Assembly (NCBI GenBank): GCA_011522945.1
Contig: WTHY01000175.1
Span: 1-5,700 of the forward strand
Source: Alphaproteobacteria bacterium
GTDB lineage: Bacteria > Pseudomonadota > Alphaproteobacteria > Puniceispirillales > Puniceispirillaceae
Direction of reading: 5' to 3'
DNA: 5,700 nucleotides
In this document: positions 1 to 5,700 of the stretch, piece after piece
How positions within the stretch are numbered: position 1 is the first letter of the stretch
How the letters are laid out: each line of letters starts with the position of its first letter
Notes under the pieces: model-generated
What the model was told of the DNA's origin: nothing
Seen by the model: the letters and a program-made list of their open reading frames with translations, nothing else
Databases searched by the model: none
Made by a program: the position numbers and the translations under genes

Positions 1-106
1 AGTAACTGCTGCCCGTCTAAATTTTTTTGGCTGAATGATAATAGGCATTTGGTGAAGATAGTGAGAGCAGGTAATTAATAGCAATTTGCCTGTCTGAAAG
101 GTGTAA
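1..106 (+). other. Leader region upstream of the EamA permease gene
   Basis: No open frame of useful length is visible here. A run of seven T at 22-28 follows a GC-containing stretch (GCTGCCCGTC). It could be the tail of a terminator of a gene to the left, but any left stem arm lies outside the window, so this is only a possibility. A weak promoter-like pair faces the permease: TTGGTG at 49-54 and TAATTA at 72-77, with 17 bases between. Both hexamers match the sigma-70 consensus only partly. The ribosome binding site of the permease gene sits at 98-103 (AAGGTG). Confidence 0.3.
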
Positions 107-1012
107 ATGCCTAGTAATATATTTGGAATTATTCTGTCATTATTGGCAGTTGGCTTTGGGTTATTGACAGGTATTCTTGTGAAATTAATTTCTCAGGATG
201 TGCCGCTTGCAACTGTTCTGATGGGTCGATTTTGGGCATCTTTGCCAGTTTTGTTTGGCATTGCAATCTGGATGCGTGGGTCTGACTGGCTGCATGTAAG
301 TGACAAAAAAACACTTGGACTACGCATTATCTTCGGACTTTGTGGTATTACGTTTTGGTTTTTATCGGTGCGACACATACCAATCGGACTTGCCACCTCA
401 TTGTTCCAGAGCTCTGTGATTTTTATCACTTTACTGTCGCCTTTTTTTCTTGGAGAGCGGGTTGGCATTTATCGGTGGTCAGCTGTTATCATTGGTCTCT
501 TAGGGGTCATGCTGATAACAGACCCATTTCGTGAGGGGTTGCCGGCAGGTGTTATCTTCGGTGTTTTGGCAGCTATCAGCGGTGCAAGCCTCTCGATAAC
601 ATTGCGTCGTTTAGGCAAAAAAGAACATCCGTTGAGTGTGGCGAGCCTCTATAATTTTGCTGGTGCAATTATCGCCACAATGCTGGTAATAGGCATTCCG
701 GGCCAGTATGTGATGCCATCTCAGACTGATATAATGCTAATTTGTTGCTTGGGCGTCATCGGGTCATTTTTGCAAATTTGTATGACTAGTGCGTATCGTT
801 ATACAGATGCCACTATCATTGCTATTATGCGTTATTTACAAGTGCCCGGTGCGATTTTAGTTGGATTTTTAGCCTTTGCAGAAGTGCCCTCAGCAATTCA
901 GTTTCTGGGCACAGCTATTGTGGTGGCTGCTTCGCTGTTCATCATTATGCGGGAACTTTATCTTGGGAAACTCCCTTCAAAGGATGAGGATGTGCGTGTC
1001 AAAATTACTTGA
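107..1012 (+). CDS. EamA/DMT-superfamily transporter, ten-helix permease
   Basis: This is an inner-membrane permease of the drug/metabolite transporter superfamily, built of two EamA repeats. The 301 residues are strongly hydrophobic, and about ten membrane segments can be placed near residues 5-29, 36-56, 71-90, 93-115, 122-138, 145-164, 177-197, 208-228, 236-257 and 264-283. Each half ends with the family's acidic signature: FLGERVG at 114-120 in the first repeat, and AFAEVPSAIQFLG at 256-268 in the second. The length matches the usual 280-310 residues. The tail is short, charged and probably cytoplasmic. The ATG start is supported by AAGGTG about five bases upstream, and a stop lies just before it in frame. 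EamA permeases export or import amino acids, nucleosides and other small metabolites; the substrate cannot be read from this sequence. The next gene is co-directional after 96 bases, so co-transcription is possible. Confidence 0.9.
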   Translation: MPSNIFGIILSLLAVGFGLLTGILVKLISQDVPLATVLMGRFWASLPVLFGIAIWMRGSDWLHVSDKKTLGLRIIFGLCGITFWFLSVRHIPIGLATSLFQSSVIFITLLSPFFLGERVGIYRWSAVIIGLLGVMLITDPFREGLPAGVIFGVLAAISGASLSITLRRLGKKEHPLSVASLYNFAGAIIATMLVIGIPGQYVMPSQTDIMLICCLGVIGSFLQICMTSAYRYTDATIIAIMRYLQVPGAILVGFLAFAEVPSAIQFLGTAIVVAASLFIIMRELYLGKLPSKDEDVRVKIT

Positions 1013-1108
1013 GGAAAATTACGCTCATAGCAATTAAAGCCTTGTGTTTGTGCTAGCCATTCGTCAATAACAAGGCCTGAAATATCCGAATAGTGGCGAG
1101 GAAGAAAA
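1013..1108 (+). other. Intergenic gap between permease and 167-residue gene
   Basis: This is a 96-base gap without a gene. It holds a 7-base inverted repeat, GCCTTGT at 1039-1045 and ACAAGGC at 1070-1076. The 24-base loop and the lack of a following T-run make it a poor intrinsic terminator. The strong ribosome binding site of the next gene (GAGGAAG, 1098-1104) lies at its right end. I see no convincing promoter, which leaves co-transcription with the permease open. Confidence 0.3.
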
Positions 1109-1612
1109 ATGTCTGAATGTGTCTTACGGCTAATGGGTGAGAGCGATGTGCATTATGTGCGTATTCAAGACGGCGATAAGCGCGCGTCTCTTAATAGTTT
1201 TGATACAACCGAAGACAAAGTGAACTGGCTTGGGCATATGATGGATACAGATAAATTCGCCACAATTTCAGAGGCGGATTTAAAGACATTGGAAGCTATT
1301 GCAGCCCAGCTATATGAAGAAGGCCAATCTGAATTACCTGGTAATTTTGTTATGATGGTTGTGTTGCGTGAAAAATGGCCTGTTGGCAGTAAGGCCAAGT
1401 TTAAAGTCAAGGCAGATCGCGTCGGGGCAGCGCATACTTACCGACTAGTCATTTGTCCGTCCCAGCAGTTAGATGATTTGCTGGATAGTAAGGCATTAGA
1501 GGAAGCTGAAATGCGTGCTCTTGGCGCGCAATTGCCAGCTTTCAAAAAGGCTAAGAAGCTTTTTGCAAACTCCAGTGCGTTGCATGGGTTTTTAAAGCAA
1601 GCTGGAGCCTAA
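1109..1612 (+). CDS. Hypothetical soluble protein, 167 residues
   Basis: I do not recognise a family for this protein. It is supported as a real gene by its uninterrupted 167 codons, a strong GAGGAAG ribosome binding site six to eight bases before the ATG, and balanced amino-acid use with no membrane segment or signal peptide. It is probably cytoplasmic. The first 30 residues alternate in a way that suggests beta strands. Residues 54-73 (SEADLKTLEAIAAQLYEEGQ) look like an amphipathic helix. Residues 78-115 contain two likely strands around VMMVVLREKW and AHTYRLVICP. The C-terminal part (120-165) is helical and charged, rich in Glu and Ala and then Lys. The last six residues, LKQAGA, and the stop codon are encoded a second time just downstream. 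It lies 96 bases after the permease on the same strand and converges on the acetoacetyl-CoA synthetase gene. Confidence 0.75.
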   Translation: MSECVLRLMGESDVHYVRIQDGDKRASLNSFDTTEDKVNWLGHMMDTDKFATISEADLKTLEAIAAQLYEEGQSELPGNFVMMVVLREKWPVGSKAKFKVKADRVGAAHTYRLVICPSQQLDDLLDSKALEEAEMRALGAQLPAFKKAKKLFANSSALHGFLKQAGA

Positions 1613-1642
1613 ACGCCTTTTAAAGCAAGCTGGGGCATAAAC
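1590..1642 (+). repeat. Tandem duplication of a gene's 3' end, period 28
   Basis: Two copies of a 25-base unit lie at 1590-1614 and 1618-1642, 28 bases apart and matching at 23 of 25 positions. Both begin TTTTAAAGCAAGCTGG. The first copy contains the last six codons and the TAA stop of the 167-residue gene; the second lies after that stop. Read in its own frame, the second copy also encodes LKQAGA followed by TAA. The two mismatches (1606 A against 1634 G, and 1609 C against 1637 A) both fall at third codon positions and change no residue. Because 28 is not a multiple of three, the second copy is out of frame with the gene. Confidence 0.85.
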
Positions 1643-1659
1643 CTTGTTTACAGAGCCTG
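1613..1659. other. Convergent gap without a recognisable terminator
   Basis: The 167-residue gene and the acetoacetyl-CoA synthetase gene point at each other across 47 bases. I find no GC-rich hairpin followed by a T-run on either strand. Most of the left half is the second copy of the duplicated gene tail. Transcripts from the two sides may overlap here. Confidence 0.5.
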
Positions 1660-3612
1660 TTAGACCTGCAAATCTGGCAAATCTCTGAAATGCTCCAAAG
1701 CCTCGGGATTTGCTAGCGCTTCAGTGTTTTTGACCGGTCTGCCATGTATCACATCCCGCACGGCTAATTCTGTTATTTTGCCAGAGCGCGTACGCGGAAT
1801 ATCAGCTACTGCTAAGATTATAGATGGAACATGTCTGGGTGTAGCTTGCGCACGAATGGCGCTCTTAATATTTTGTTTCAGCGTTTTAGTTAGCTCAGCA
1901 CCTGTTTGCATGCGCACAAATAGAATAATGCGGACATCATCTGTAATGGACTGGCCTATCACCAAAGCTTCTGCAATCTCGTCAAAGGCTTCAACAGGCT
2001 TATAGATTTCAGCTGTGCCAATACGAACGCCGCCTGGGTTTAGCGTGGCATCAGAACGACCATGGATGATGATACCCCCTGTTTTGGTGCGTGTAGCCCA
2101 ATCCCCATGTCGCCAGATATTTGGATAGGTATTAAAATAGGCATTATGGTAGCGGCTGCCATCTACATCCTGCCAAAACCCAATTGGCATGGCGGGAAAT
2201 GGTTTCAAGCAGCACAGCTCACCTTGCTGTTCTGTAATGGCTTGCCCTTCATCATCTAAAATGGCGACATCCATGCCAAGGCCTGCTGATTGAATTTCAC
2301 CGGCGTAAACAGCTTGTATGGGGCTGCCCAAAACGAAACAGGATACAATGTCTGTACCACCGGAAATAGAGGCAAGCTGAACATCGGACTTAATGGCGTC
2401 ATAGACAAAAGCAAAGCCATCTGTGGATAGTGGAGAGCCGGTTGAACATATTGTTCTGAGTGCAGATAAATCAGAGACATCACCAGGTTTGACACCAGAT
2501 TTTCGAACCGCATCAATATATTTTGCAGAGGTACCAAATAGCGAGATTTGCTGCTCGCCTGCTATTTTCCATAATGTTTCTGGTCCAGGCGTAAAAGGAT
2601 TGCCTTCATAAAGTACAATATGCGCTTCAGTGGCTAAGCCAGATACAAGCCAGTTCCACATCATCCAGCCACAGGTAGTGAAATAGAAAATCGTATCGCC
2701 AGACTTCACATTACTATGCAGCCTATGCTCTTTAACATGTTGTAATAAAGTCCCGCCAGCCCCATGAACGATGCATTTTGGTGCGCCTGTGGTTCCAGAG
2801 GAATACAAAATATATAAAGGCGCATTAAATGGCATTTGCACAAATTCTGCTAGAGGCGGGTGTGCAACCGCCTTATCAAAATCCAGACTATTCTGAATAT
2901 TGCTGATATCTGGTGTCTCATCTAGATAGGATTTTACAAGCACAGCCTCAATTGACGGGATGGATTTGCACAAATCTGCAACGATAGCCCGTCTATCAAG
3001 AGCTTTACCGCCATATATATACCCATCAACAGTTATTAGTAGTTTCGGCTCTATTTGTCCAAATCTGTCTTTGACACCATTCAGCCCAAAATCTGGCGAG
3101 CAGCTCGAATAAATGGCACCAATGGATGCAGCGGCTAGCATTGTTATTACAGCCTCAGGAATATTTGGGATATAGGCAGCCACTCTATCACCAGGGCCAA
3201 CGCCTTGTGCGCGCATCCACCCAGCTAGTCGAAGCGCTTTCTCCTTAAGTGCGGCCCGGCTTATTGTCTCACATCTGCCATCCTCACCATAGGCTGTTAT
3301 AGCTGGCCTTGTATCTGCGTTTCGTAAGAGGTTCTCGGCAAAATTGAGCGTTGCATCTGGGAAAAATCTTGCGCCAGGCATTTTGTCAGCGTCAGCTACT
3401 ATAGTGTCACCGCGGGTGCCAATAATCTTATGCCAGTCCCATAGCGTGTCCCAGAACTGCTCTATATTATTCACAGAATAGGACCAAAGTTGCTGGAAAT
3501 CATTGTCCCAGTCAAAACCAGTCCTGAGATTTAAAAACTTCGCAAAATCAGTAACTTCAGCATTATTTTTTACCCCGTCATCAGGGGTCCAAAGTAGATT
3601 TGCTTTATCCAT
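1660..3612 (-). CDS. acsA: Acetoacetyl-CoA synthetase (acetoacetate-CoA ligase)
   Basis: This cytoplasmic ANL-superfamily ligase converts acetoacetate, ATP and CoA to acetoacetyl-CoA, AMP and diphosphate. It lets the cell use ketone bodies or recycle polyhydroxybutyrate. Numbered from the ATG at 3612 (650 residues), the N-terminus reads NLLWTPDD, typical of the family, followed by the cap region (FAKFLNLRTG, then FWDTLWDWHKIIG). The ATP-binding loop SSGTTGAPK is at 271-279, the GGTD motif in ISGGTDIVSCFVLGSP at 418-421, and the hinge HGRSDATLNPGGVRIG at 517-532. The catalytic lysine is K612 in RTRSGK. The family is usually about 650 residues, so the protein is complete. An in-frame GTG at 3630 would add six residues (656). 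I prefer the ATG because family members begin just before the LWTP motif and because a TATAAT box at 3648-3653 would leave the GTG an implausibly short leader. Neither start has a strong ribosome binding site. The gene stands alone on its strand. Confidence 0.93.
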   Translation of the reverse strand: MDKANLLWTPDDGVKNNAEVTDFAKFLNLRTGFDWDNDFQQLWSYSVNNIEQFWDTLWDWHKIIGTRGDTIVADADKMPGARFFPDATLNFAENLLRNADTRPAITAYGEDGRCETISRAALKEKALRLAGWMRAQGVGPGDRVAAYIPNIPEAVITMLAAASIGAIYSSCSPDFGLNGVKDRFGQIEPKLLITVDGYIYGGKALDRRAIVADLCKSIPSIEAVLVKSYLDETPDISNIQNSLDFDKAVAHPPLAEFVQMPFNAPLYILYSSGTTGAPKCIVHGAGGTLLQHVKEHRLHSNVKSGDTIFYFTTCGWMMWNWLVSGLATEAHIVLYEGNPFTPGPETLWKIAGEQQISLFGTSAKYIDAVRKSGVKPGDVSDLSALRTICSTGSPLSTDGFAFVYDAIKSDVQLASISGGTDIVSCFVLGSPIQAVYAGEIQSAGLGMDVAILDDEGQAITEQQGELCCLKPFPAMPIGFWQDVDGSRYHNAYFNTYPNIWRHGDWATRTKTGGIIIHGRSDATLNPGGVRIGTAEIYKPVEAFDEIAEALVIGQSITDDVRIILFVRMQTGAELTKTLKQNIKSAIRAQATPRHVPSIILAVADIPRTRSGKITELAVRDVIHGRPVKNTEALANPEALEHFRDLPDLQV

Positions 3613-3647
3613 TTCTTGATGCTTTTTCACTTGTGAAATCCGGCTGT

Positions 3648-3653
3648 ATTATA
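3648..3653 (-). promoter_or_regulatory. Candidate -10 box for acetoacetyl-CoA synthetase
   Basis: On the - strand these six bases read TATAAT, a perfect match to the sigma-70 -10 consensus, 35 bases upstream of the ATG at 3612. A start of transcription about seven bases downstream would give a leader of roughly 28 bases to that ATG, against about ten to the alternative GTG at 3630. No good -35 hexamer lies 16-18 bases further upstream (AAAGTA or similar), and there is no TGn extension. The promoter would therefore be weak or need an activator. The region is AT-rich, so a chance match is possible. Confidence 0.4.
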
Positions 3654-3767
3654 CTGATGCTTCTGTAATTTACTTTTGCTGACTGGCAGCATATTCATTT
3701 AGAAAATTAGCGCGTTTGTACCATTTTGACAGCCATTTTGCATAGCTGATTTTGTGCAATCAATACC

Positions 3768-3789
3768 CTAAAATTTTGAATAATTTTAG
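3768..3789. promoter_or_regulatory. Perfect 8-bp inverted repeat, possible operator
   Basis: Arms CTAAAATT (3768-3775) and AATTTTAG (3782-3789) are exact reverse complements around a 6-base centre, TTGAAT. The span of 22 bases is typical of a dimeric repressor or activator site. The arms are too AT-rich to make a stable RNA hairpin, so binding by a protein is more likely than termination. It lies about 60 bases before the CesT-like start and about 155 before the synthetase start, so it could serve either gene. I do not recognise the regulator. Confidence 0.35.
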
Positions 3790-3803
3790 CATGTTGGAAA
3801 GCT

Positions 3804-3821
3804 GACATATCCGGTCATGTC
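3804..3821. promoter_or_regulatory. Imperfect 18-bp palindrome before the CesT-like gene
   Basis: GACATATCCGGTCATGTC is an imperfect palindrome centred on CCGG. Its half-sites GACATATCC and GACATGACC agree at seven of nine positions. It ends 29 bases before the CesT-like start, which places it close to or within the mRNA leader. It may be an operator. The same GACAT half appears in a second palindrome before the glutathione reductase gene. Confidence 0.3.
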
Positions 3822-3850
3822 CTTCCATCCGATTCAAAGGTGACTGTTTA

Positions 3851-4300
3851 ATGCCGAAGGTCAGCACACTCATTCAAGATGCAATGCGGTATCCATTTGA
3901 CGGGTTTTTAAGTTTTTGTCCGCCAGAGCGATGGGTCTTCCAGCCTTTCCACCTATCTGTTCTTGTCCAAATTGAAGAGAGCGTACAGTTTGATAAATGT
4001 ATTATTTTTTCAAGTCTGGCACGCGATGGTAGCGGTCCATTAATGACAAGTTTTTTGACTACCTTGCTGATTGAGGGTGCGTATGGCACCTCTATGAATG
4101 GTTTGTCAGTGGCCAGTGGCCAGCTATCTGTCTCCTATTTTTTAAGGCCAAACCTCGAAATGTTAGATGCAGAGCATTTTCTGCAATTGCTTTTTAATTT
4201 TGCTGAATTGGTGCACTGGTCATCGCCAGATCTTTTGTCCAACTCTTCGCCGCTTATGCCAATGCAGGAGGATGAGTGGCTGCCACCACAAATATTGTAG
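3851..4300 (+). CDS. CesT-like (class I type III secretion chaperone-like) protein
   Basis: This 149-residue protein has no signal peptide and no membrane segment and is probably cytoplasmic. Its pattern resembles the CesT/Tir-chaperone family. There is an N-terminal helix (about 4-14), then strands around 33-41 and 47-56 (CIIFSSLARD). A central helix at about 63-78 (PLMTSFLTTLLIEGAYG) ends in the family's LL-x3-AYG-like turn. Next come strands around 82-99 (GLSVASGQLSVSYFLRP) and a last helix after LDAEHF (105-122). The length fits the usual 130-160. The match is by eye and sequence similarity in this family is low, so another protein with the same fold is possible. The ATG has a strong AAGGTGA site seven bases upstream. 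The 3' end is rich in Ser, Pro and Met. No secretion apparatus or effector gene is in view. The next gene, glutathione reductase, follows after 123 bases in the same frame. Confidence 0.6.
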   Translation: MPKVSTLIQDAMRYPFDGFLSFCPPERWVFQPFHLSVLVQIEESVQFDKCIIFSSLARDGSGPLMTSFLTTLLIEGAYGTSMNGLSVASGQLSVSYFLRPNLEMLDAEHFLQLLFNFAELVHWSSPDLLSNSSPLMPMQEDEWLPPQIL

Positions 4301-4423
4301 CTTCGCGATAAAGCGCCTATATATCCTAGTAAAGTATATCTAGTTGGGTCTGCAGTTCGACATGTCGTGTTTACTAATGTGGAAGATGCTAGCCCTGAAC
4401 CCTACCTAAATGCAGGATATAAA
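4301..4423 (+). other. Gap between CesT-like gene and glutathione reductase
   Basis: No terminator is visible in these 123 bases. A weak promoter-like pair, TTGTAG at 4295-4300 and TATATA at 4318-4323 with 17 bases between, could serve the reductase but matches consensus poorly. A perfect 10-base palindrome lies at 4358-4367. The whole gap is free of stop codons in the frame shared by the two flanking genes. The reductase ribosome binding site AGGA is at 4414-4417, six bases before its ATG. Confidence 0.35.
4358..4367. promoter_or_regulatory. Perfect 10-bp palindrome upstream of glutathione reductase
   Basis: CGACATGTCG is an exact palindrome ending 56 bases before the reductase ATG. It shares GACAT/ATGTC with the palindrome at 3804-3821, there with a wider spacing. 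A ten-base perfect palindrome can arise by chance, so operator function is only a suggestion. Confidence 0.25.
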
Positions 4424-5700
4424 ATGTCTACAGCTTCTTCATTTGACTATGATCTTATTGTAATTGGTGCTGGGTCTGGCGGTGTGCGTGCCAGCCGCAT
4501 TGCTGCTGGTTATGGCGCGCGCGTAGCGGTGATTGAAGAGAGTAGGCCAGGCGGCACTTGTGTTATCCGTGGATGTGTTCCCAAAAAATTGCTTGTTTAC
4601 GGCGCAGCATTTGCTGATGAATTCGAAGATGCTGAGGGTTTTGGGTGGAATCTACAAGGTGCTACGCATGATTGGGCAAAATTGCTTGCGGCAAAAGATG
4701 TTGAAATAGACAGGCTAGAAACTGTTTATCGGGGGTTAATTAAAAATGCTGGTGCGACCTTAATAGAGGGGCGTGGTATTTTGACAGGGCCCCATAGCGT
4801 TGCTGTTGGTAGTAGCACTATCACAGGTGAAAAAATCCTTGTTGCTGTTGGCGGCTGGCCGCATCTTCCAGATGTGCCTGGCCTTCAGGACGTCGCGATT
4901 ACATCTAACGAAGCTCTGGATTTGCAGAAAAGACCAGAACAGATTGTGATTTATGGTAGCGGCTACATAGCTGTCGAATTTGCAGGTATTTTCAATGCAC
5001 TAGGTAGTGAAGTGCATCTTGTTTACAGAGGTGATTTGCCATTGCGCGGCTTTGATGAAGATGTCCGGGCGCATTTAGCAGGCGCGATTGCCGCTCGTGG
5101 CATTCATCTGCATGAGGGCGTAACCATCTCGTCTGTAACCAAACATGGCGAAAAGGCAAATTTGCTTTTATCTGACGGGACGTCTATCGACTGTGATGTC
5201 GTGATGGCAGCAACAGGCCGGCTGCCTAACACGGCGCAGCTAGGGCTGGACGTAGTAGGTGTTGAGACAAATGCAAAAGGTGCCATCATCGTCGATGAGA
5301 ATGGGCAGACAAATGTGTCATCAATCTTTGCTGTAGGGGATGTCACAGATAGGGTGAATTTAACACCAGTTGCTTTGACTGAGGGGCATATTTTTGCTGA
5401 CCGATATTTTGGCGATAAACCAAGGGTAATGAGTCATGAGACTATTGCCTCTGCTGTATTTAGTCAGCCGCCAATTGCATCTGTTGGCATGACTGAAGCC
5501 GAAGCTAGGGCACAATATGATGAAATTGAAATTTATGACTCGCGGTTTCGTGCCATGCGCAACACGCTCTCTGGCCGTGAGGAACGCACATATATGAAGA
5601 TTATTGTTGATGCTGCCAGCGATAAGGTTCTTGGTGTGCATATGGTTGGTCCAGATGCAGCGGAAATCCTTCAGGGGATTGCTATTGCGGTGAAAATGGG
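4424..5700 (+). CDS. gor: Glutathione-disulfide reductase, 3' end outside window
   Basis: This cytoplasmic FAD enzyme reduces glutathione disulfide to two glutathione with NADPH and maintains thiol redox balance. The window holds 425 codons of an expected 450-465. The FAD-binding motif GAGSGG is at 15-20, followed by VRASR, as in plant and alphaproteobacterial enzymes. The redox-active pair is C46 and C51 in GGTCVIRGCVPKK. The second nucleotide fold is GSGYIAVEFAG at 178-188. R202 and R208 in YRGDLPLRGFD match the two arginines that give E. coli Gor its NADPH preference, which separates it from NADH-using lipoamide dehydrogenases. The second FAD motif is AVGDVT (D306). The dimerisation domain starts near 340 (TIASAVFSQPPIASVGMTEAEA). 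The catalytic His-Glu pair near the C-terminus lies beyond the window edge. The ATG has AGGA six bases upstream and the N-terminus reaches the FAD fold after only about ten residues, which supports this start. Confidence 0.95.
   Translation, partial: MSTASSFDYDLIVIGAGSGGVRASRIAAGYGARVAVIEESRPGGTCVIRGCVPKKLLVYGAAFADEFEDAEGFGWNLQGATHDWAKLLAAKDVEIDRLETVYRGLIKNAGATLIEGRGILTGPHSVAVGSSTITGEKILVAVGGWPHLPDVPGLQDVAITSNEALDLQKRPEQIVIYGSGYIAVEFAGIFNALGSEVHLVYRGDLPLRGFDEDVRAHLAGAIAARGIHLHEGVTISSVTKHGEKANLLLSDGTSIDCDVVMAATGRLPNTAQLGLDVVGVETNAKGAIIVDENGQTNVSSIFAVGDVTDRVNLTPVALTEGHIFADRYFGDKPRVMSHETIASAVFSQPPIASVGMTEAEARAQYDEIEIYDSRFRAMRNTLSGREERTYMKIIVDAASDKVLGVHMVGPDAAEILQGIAIAVKM

Larger units (their letters stand above)
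3631..3850. other. Divergent intergenic region with repeat elements
   Basis: This 220-base, AT-rich region separates the divergent synthetase and CesT-like genes and should carry promoters for both. On the + strand a perfect TTGACA lies at 3726-3731, but the hexamers 16-18 bases downstream (GATTTT and neighbours) are poor -10 boxes. CCATTTTG occurs twice, at 3721-3728 and 3733-3740, with a period of 12. ATTTTG recurs at 3749-3754. A perfect inverted repeat (3768-3789) and an imperfect palindrome (3804-3821) follow. The ribosome binding site AAGGTGA of the CesT-like gene is at 3837-3843. I see no gene here. Confidence 0.5.

Noticed and set aside
1039..1076. Inverted repeat GCCTTGT / ACAAGGC as a terminator after the permease gene
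   Set aside because: The loop is 24 bases, the stem only seven pairs, and no T-run follows. It is not a credible intrinsic terminator.
2256..2537. Open frame of 93 codons on the - strand inside the acetoacetyl-CoA synthetase gene
   Set aside because: It overlaps a gene with all family motifs in another frame of the same strand and has no family character of its own. It is a shadow frame.
3874..4089. Open frame of 71 codons antisense to the CesT-like gene
   Set aside because: The + strand frame is longer, has a strong ribosome binding site and a recognisable fold pattern. The antisense frame has neither.
4103..4125. Short tandem repeat of CAGTGGC within the CesT-like gene
   Set aside because: There are only two copies of seven bases, inside coding sequence. 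This is within chance expectation and does not disrupt the frame.
4341..4375. Alphaproteobacterial LexA box (GTTC-N7-GTTC) near GTTCGACATGTCGTG
   Set aside because: The first half GTTC is present, but the second half seven bases later reads CGTG and not GTTC, so it does not match.
5104..5641. Two - strand open frames antisense to glutathione reductase
   Set aside because: The + strand carries clear, continuous gor motifs over the whole stretch. The antisense frames show low-complexity or incoherent protein sequence.
1..5700. An undescribed multi-gene defence or mobile system
   Set aside because: The recognisable genes are metabolic or transport genes. No transposase, integrase, nuclease, toxin-antitoxin pair, CRISPR array or reverse transcriptase is visible on either strand.

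Overview
This window most likely comes from a moderately AT-rich alphaproteobacterium, possibly a free-living marine one. The clues are a glutathione reductase of the plant-like type common in alphaproteobacteria, a solo acetoacetyl-CoA synthetase, an EamA-family transporter and short intergenic spaces. The taxonomic call is inference from gene content; the window has no rRNA, tRNA or other marker that would settle it.

Layout. Positions 1-106 are a leader that may hold a promoter. Two genes then run on the + strand: a ten-helix EamA/DMT permease (107-1012) and an unrecognised 167-residue soluble protein (1109-1612). The 3' end of the second gene, stop codon included, is repeated immediately downstream as an imperfect copy. 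A 47-base convergent gap follows, then acetoacetyl-CoA synthetase on the - strand (1660-3612, or to 3630 if a GTG start is used). A divergent, AT-rich intergenic region (3631-3850) holds a TATAAT -10 box facing the synthetase, a TTGACA hexamer facing right, and two inverted repeats. To its right on the + strand are a 149-residue protein whose pattern resembles CesT-type (class I type III secretion) chaperones (3851-4300) and then glutathione reductase (4424 to beyond the window edge), which lacks only its last part, including the expected catalytic His-Glu pair.

How the genes fit together. The synthetase activates acetoacetate for carbon use or polyhydroxybutyrate turnover, the reductase keeps glutathione reduced with NADPH, and the permease probably moves a small metabolite. 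These are housekeeping or metabolic roles and no single pathway ties them together. The CesT-like gene and the reductase are co-directional, 123 bases apart and in the same reading frame, so they may be co-transcribed. I see no insertion sequence, CRISPR array, RNA gene, or clear intrinsic terminator. The points most worth following up are the CesT-like protein with no secretion genes in view, and the tail duplication after the 167-residue gene, whose two differences are both synonymous.
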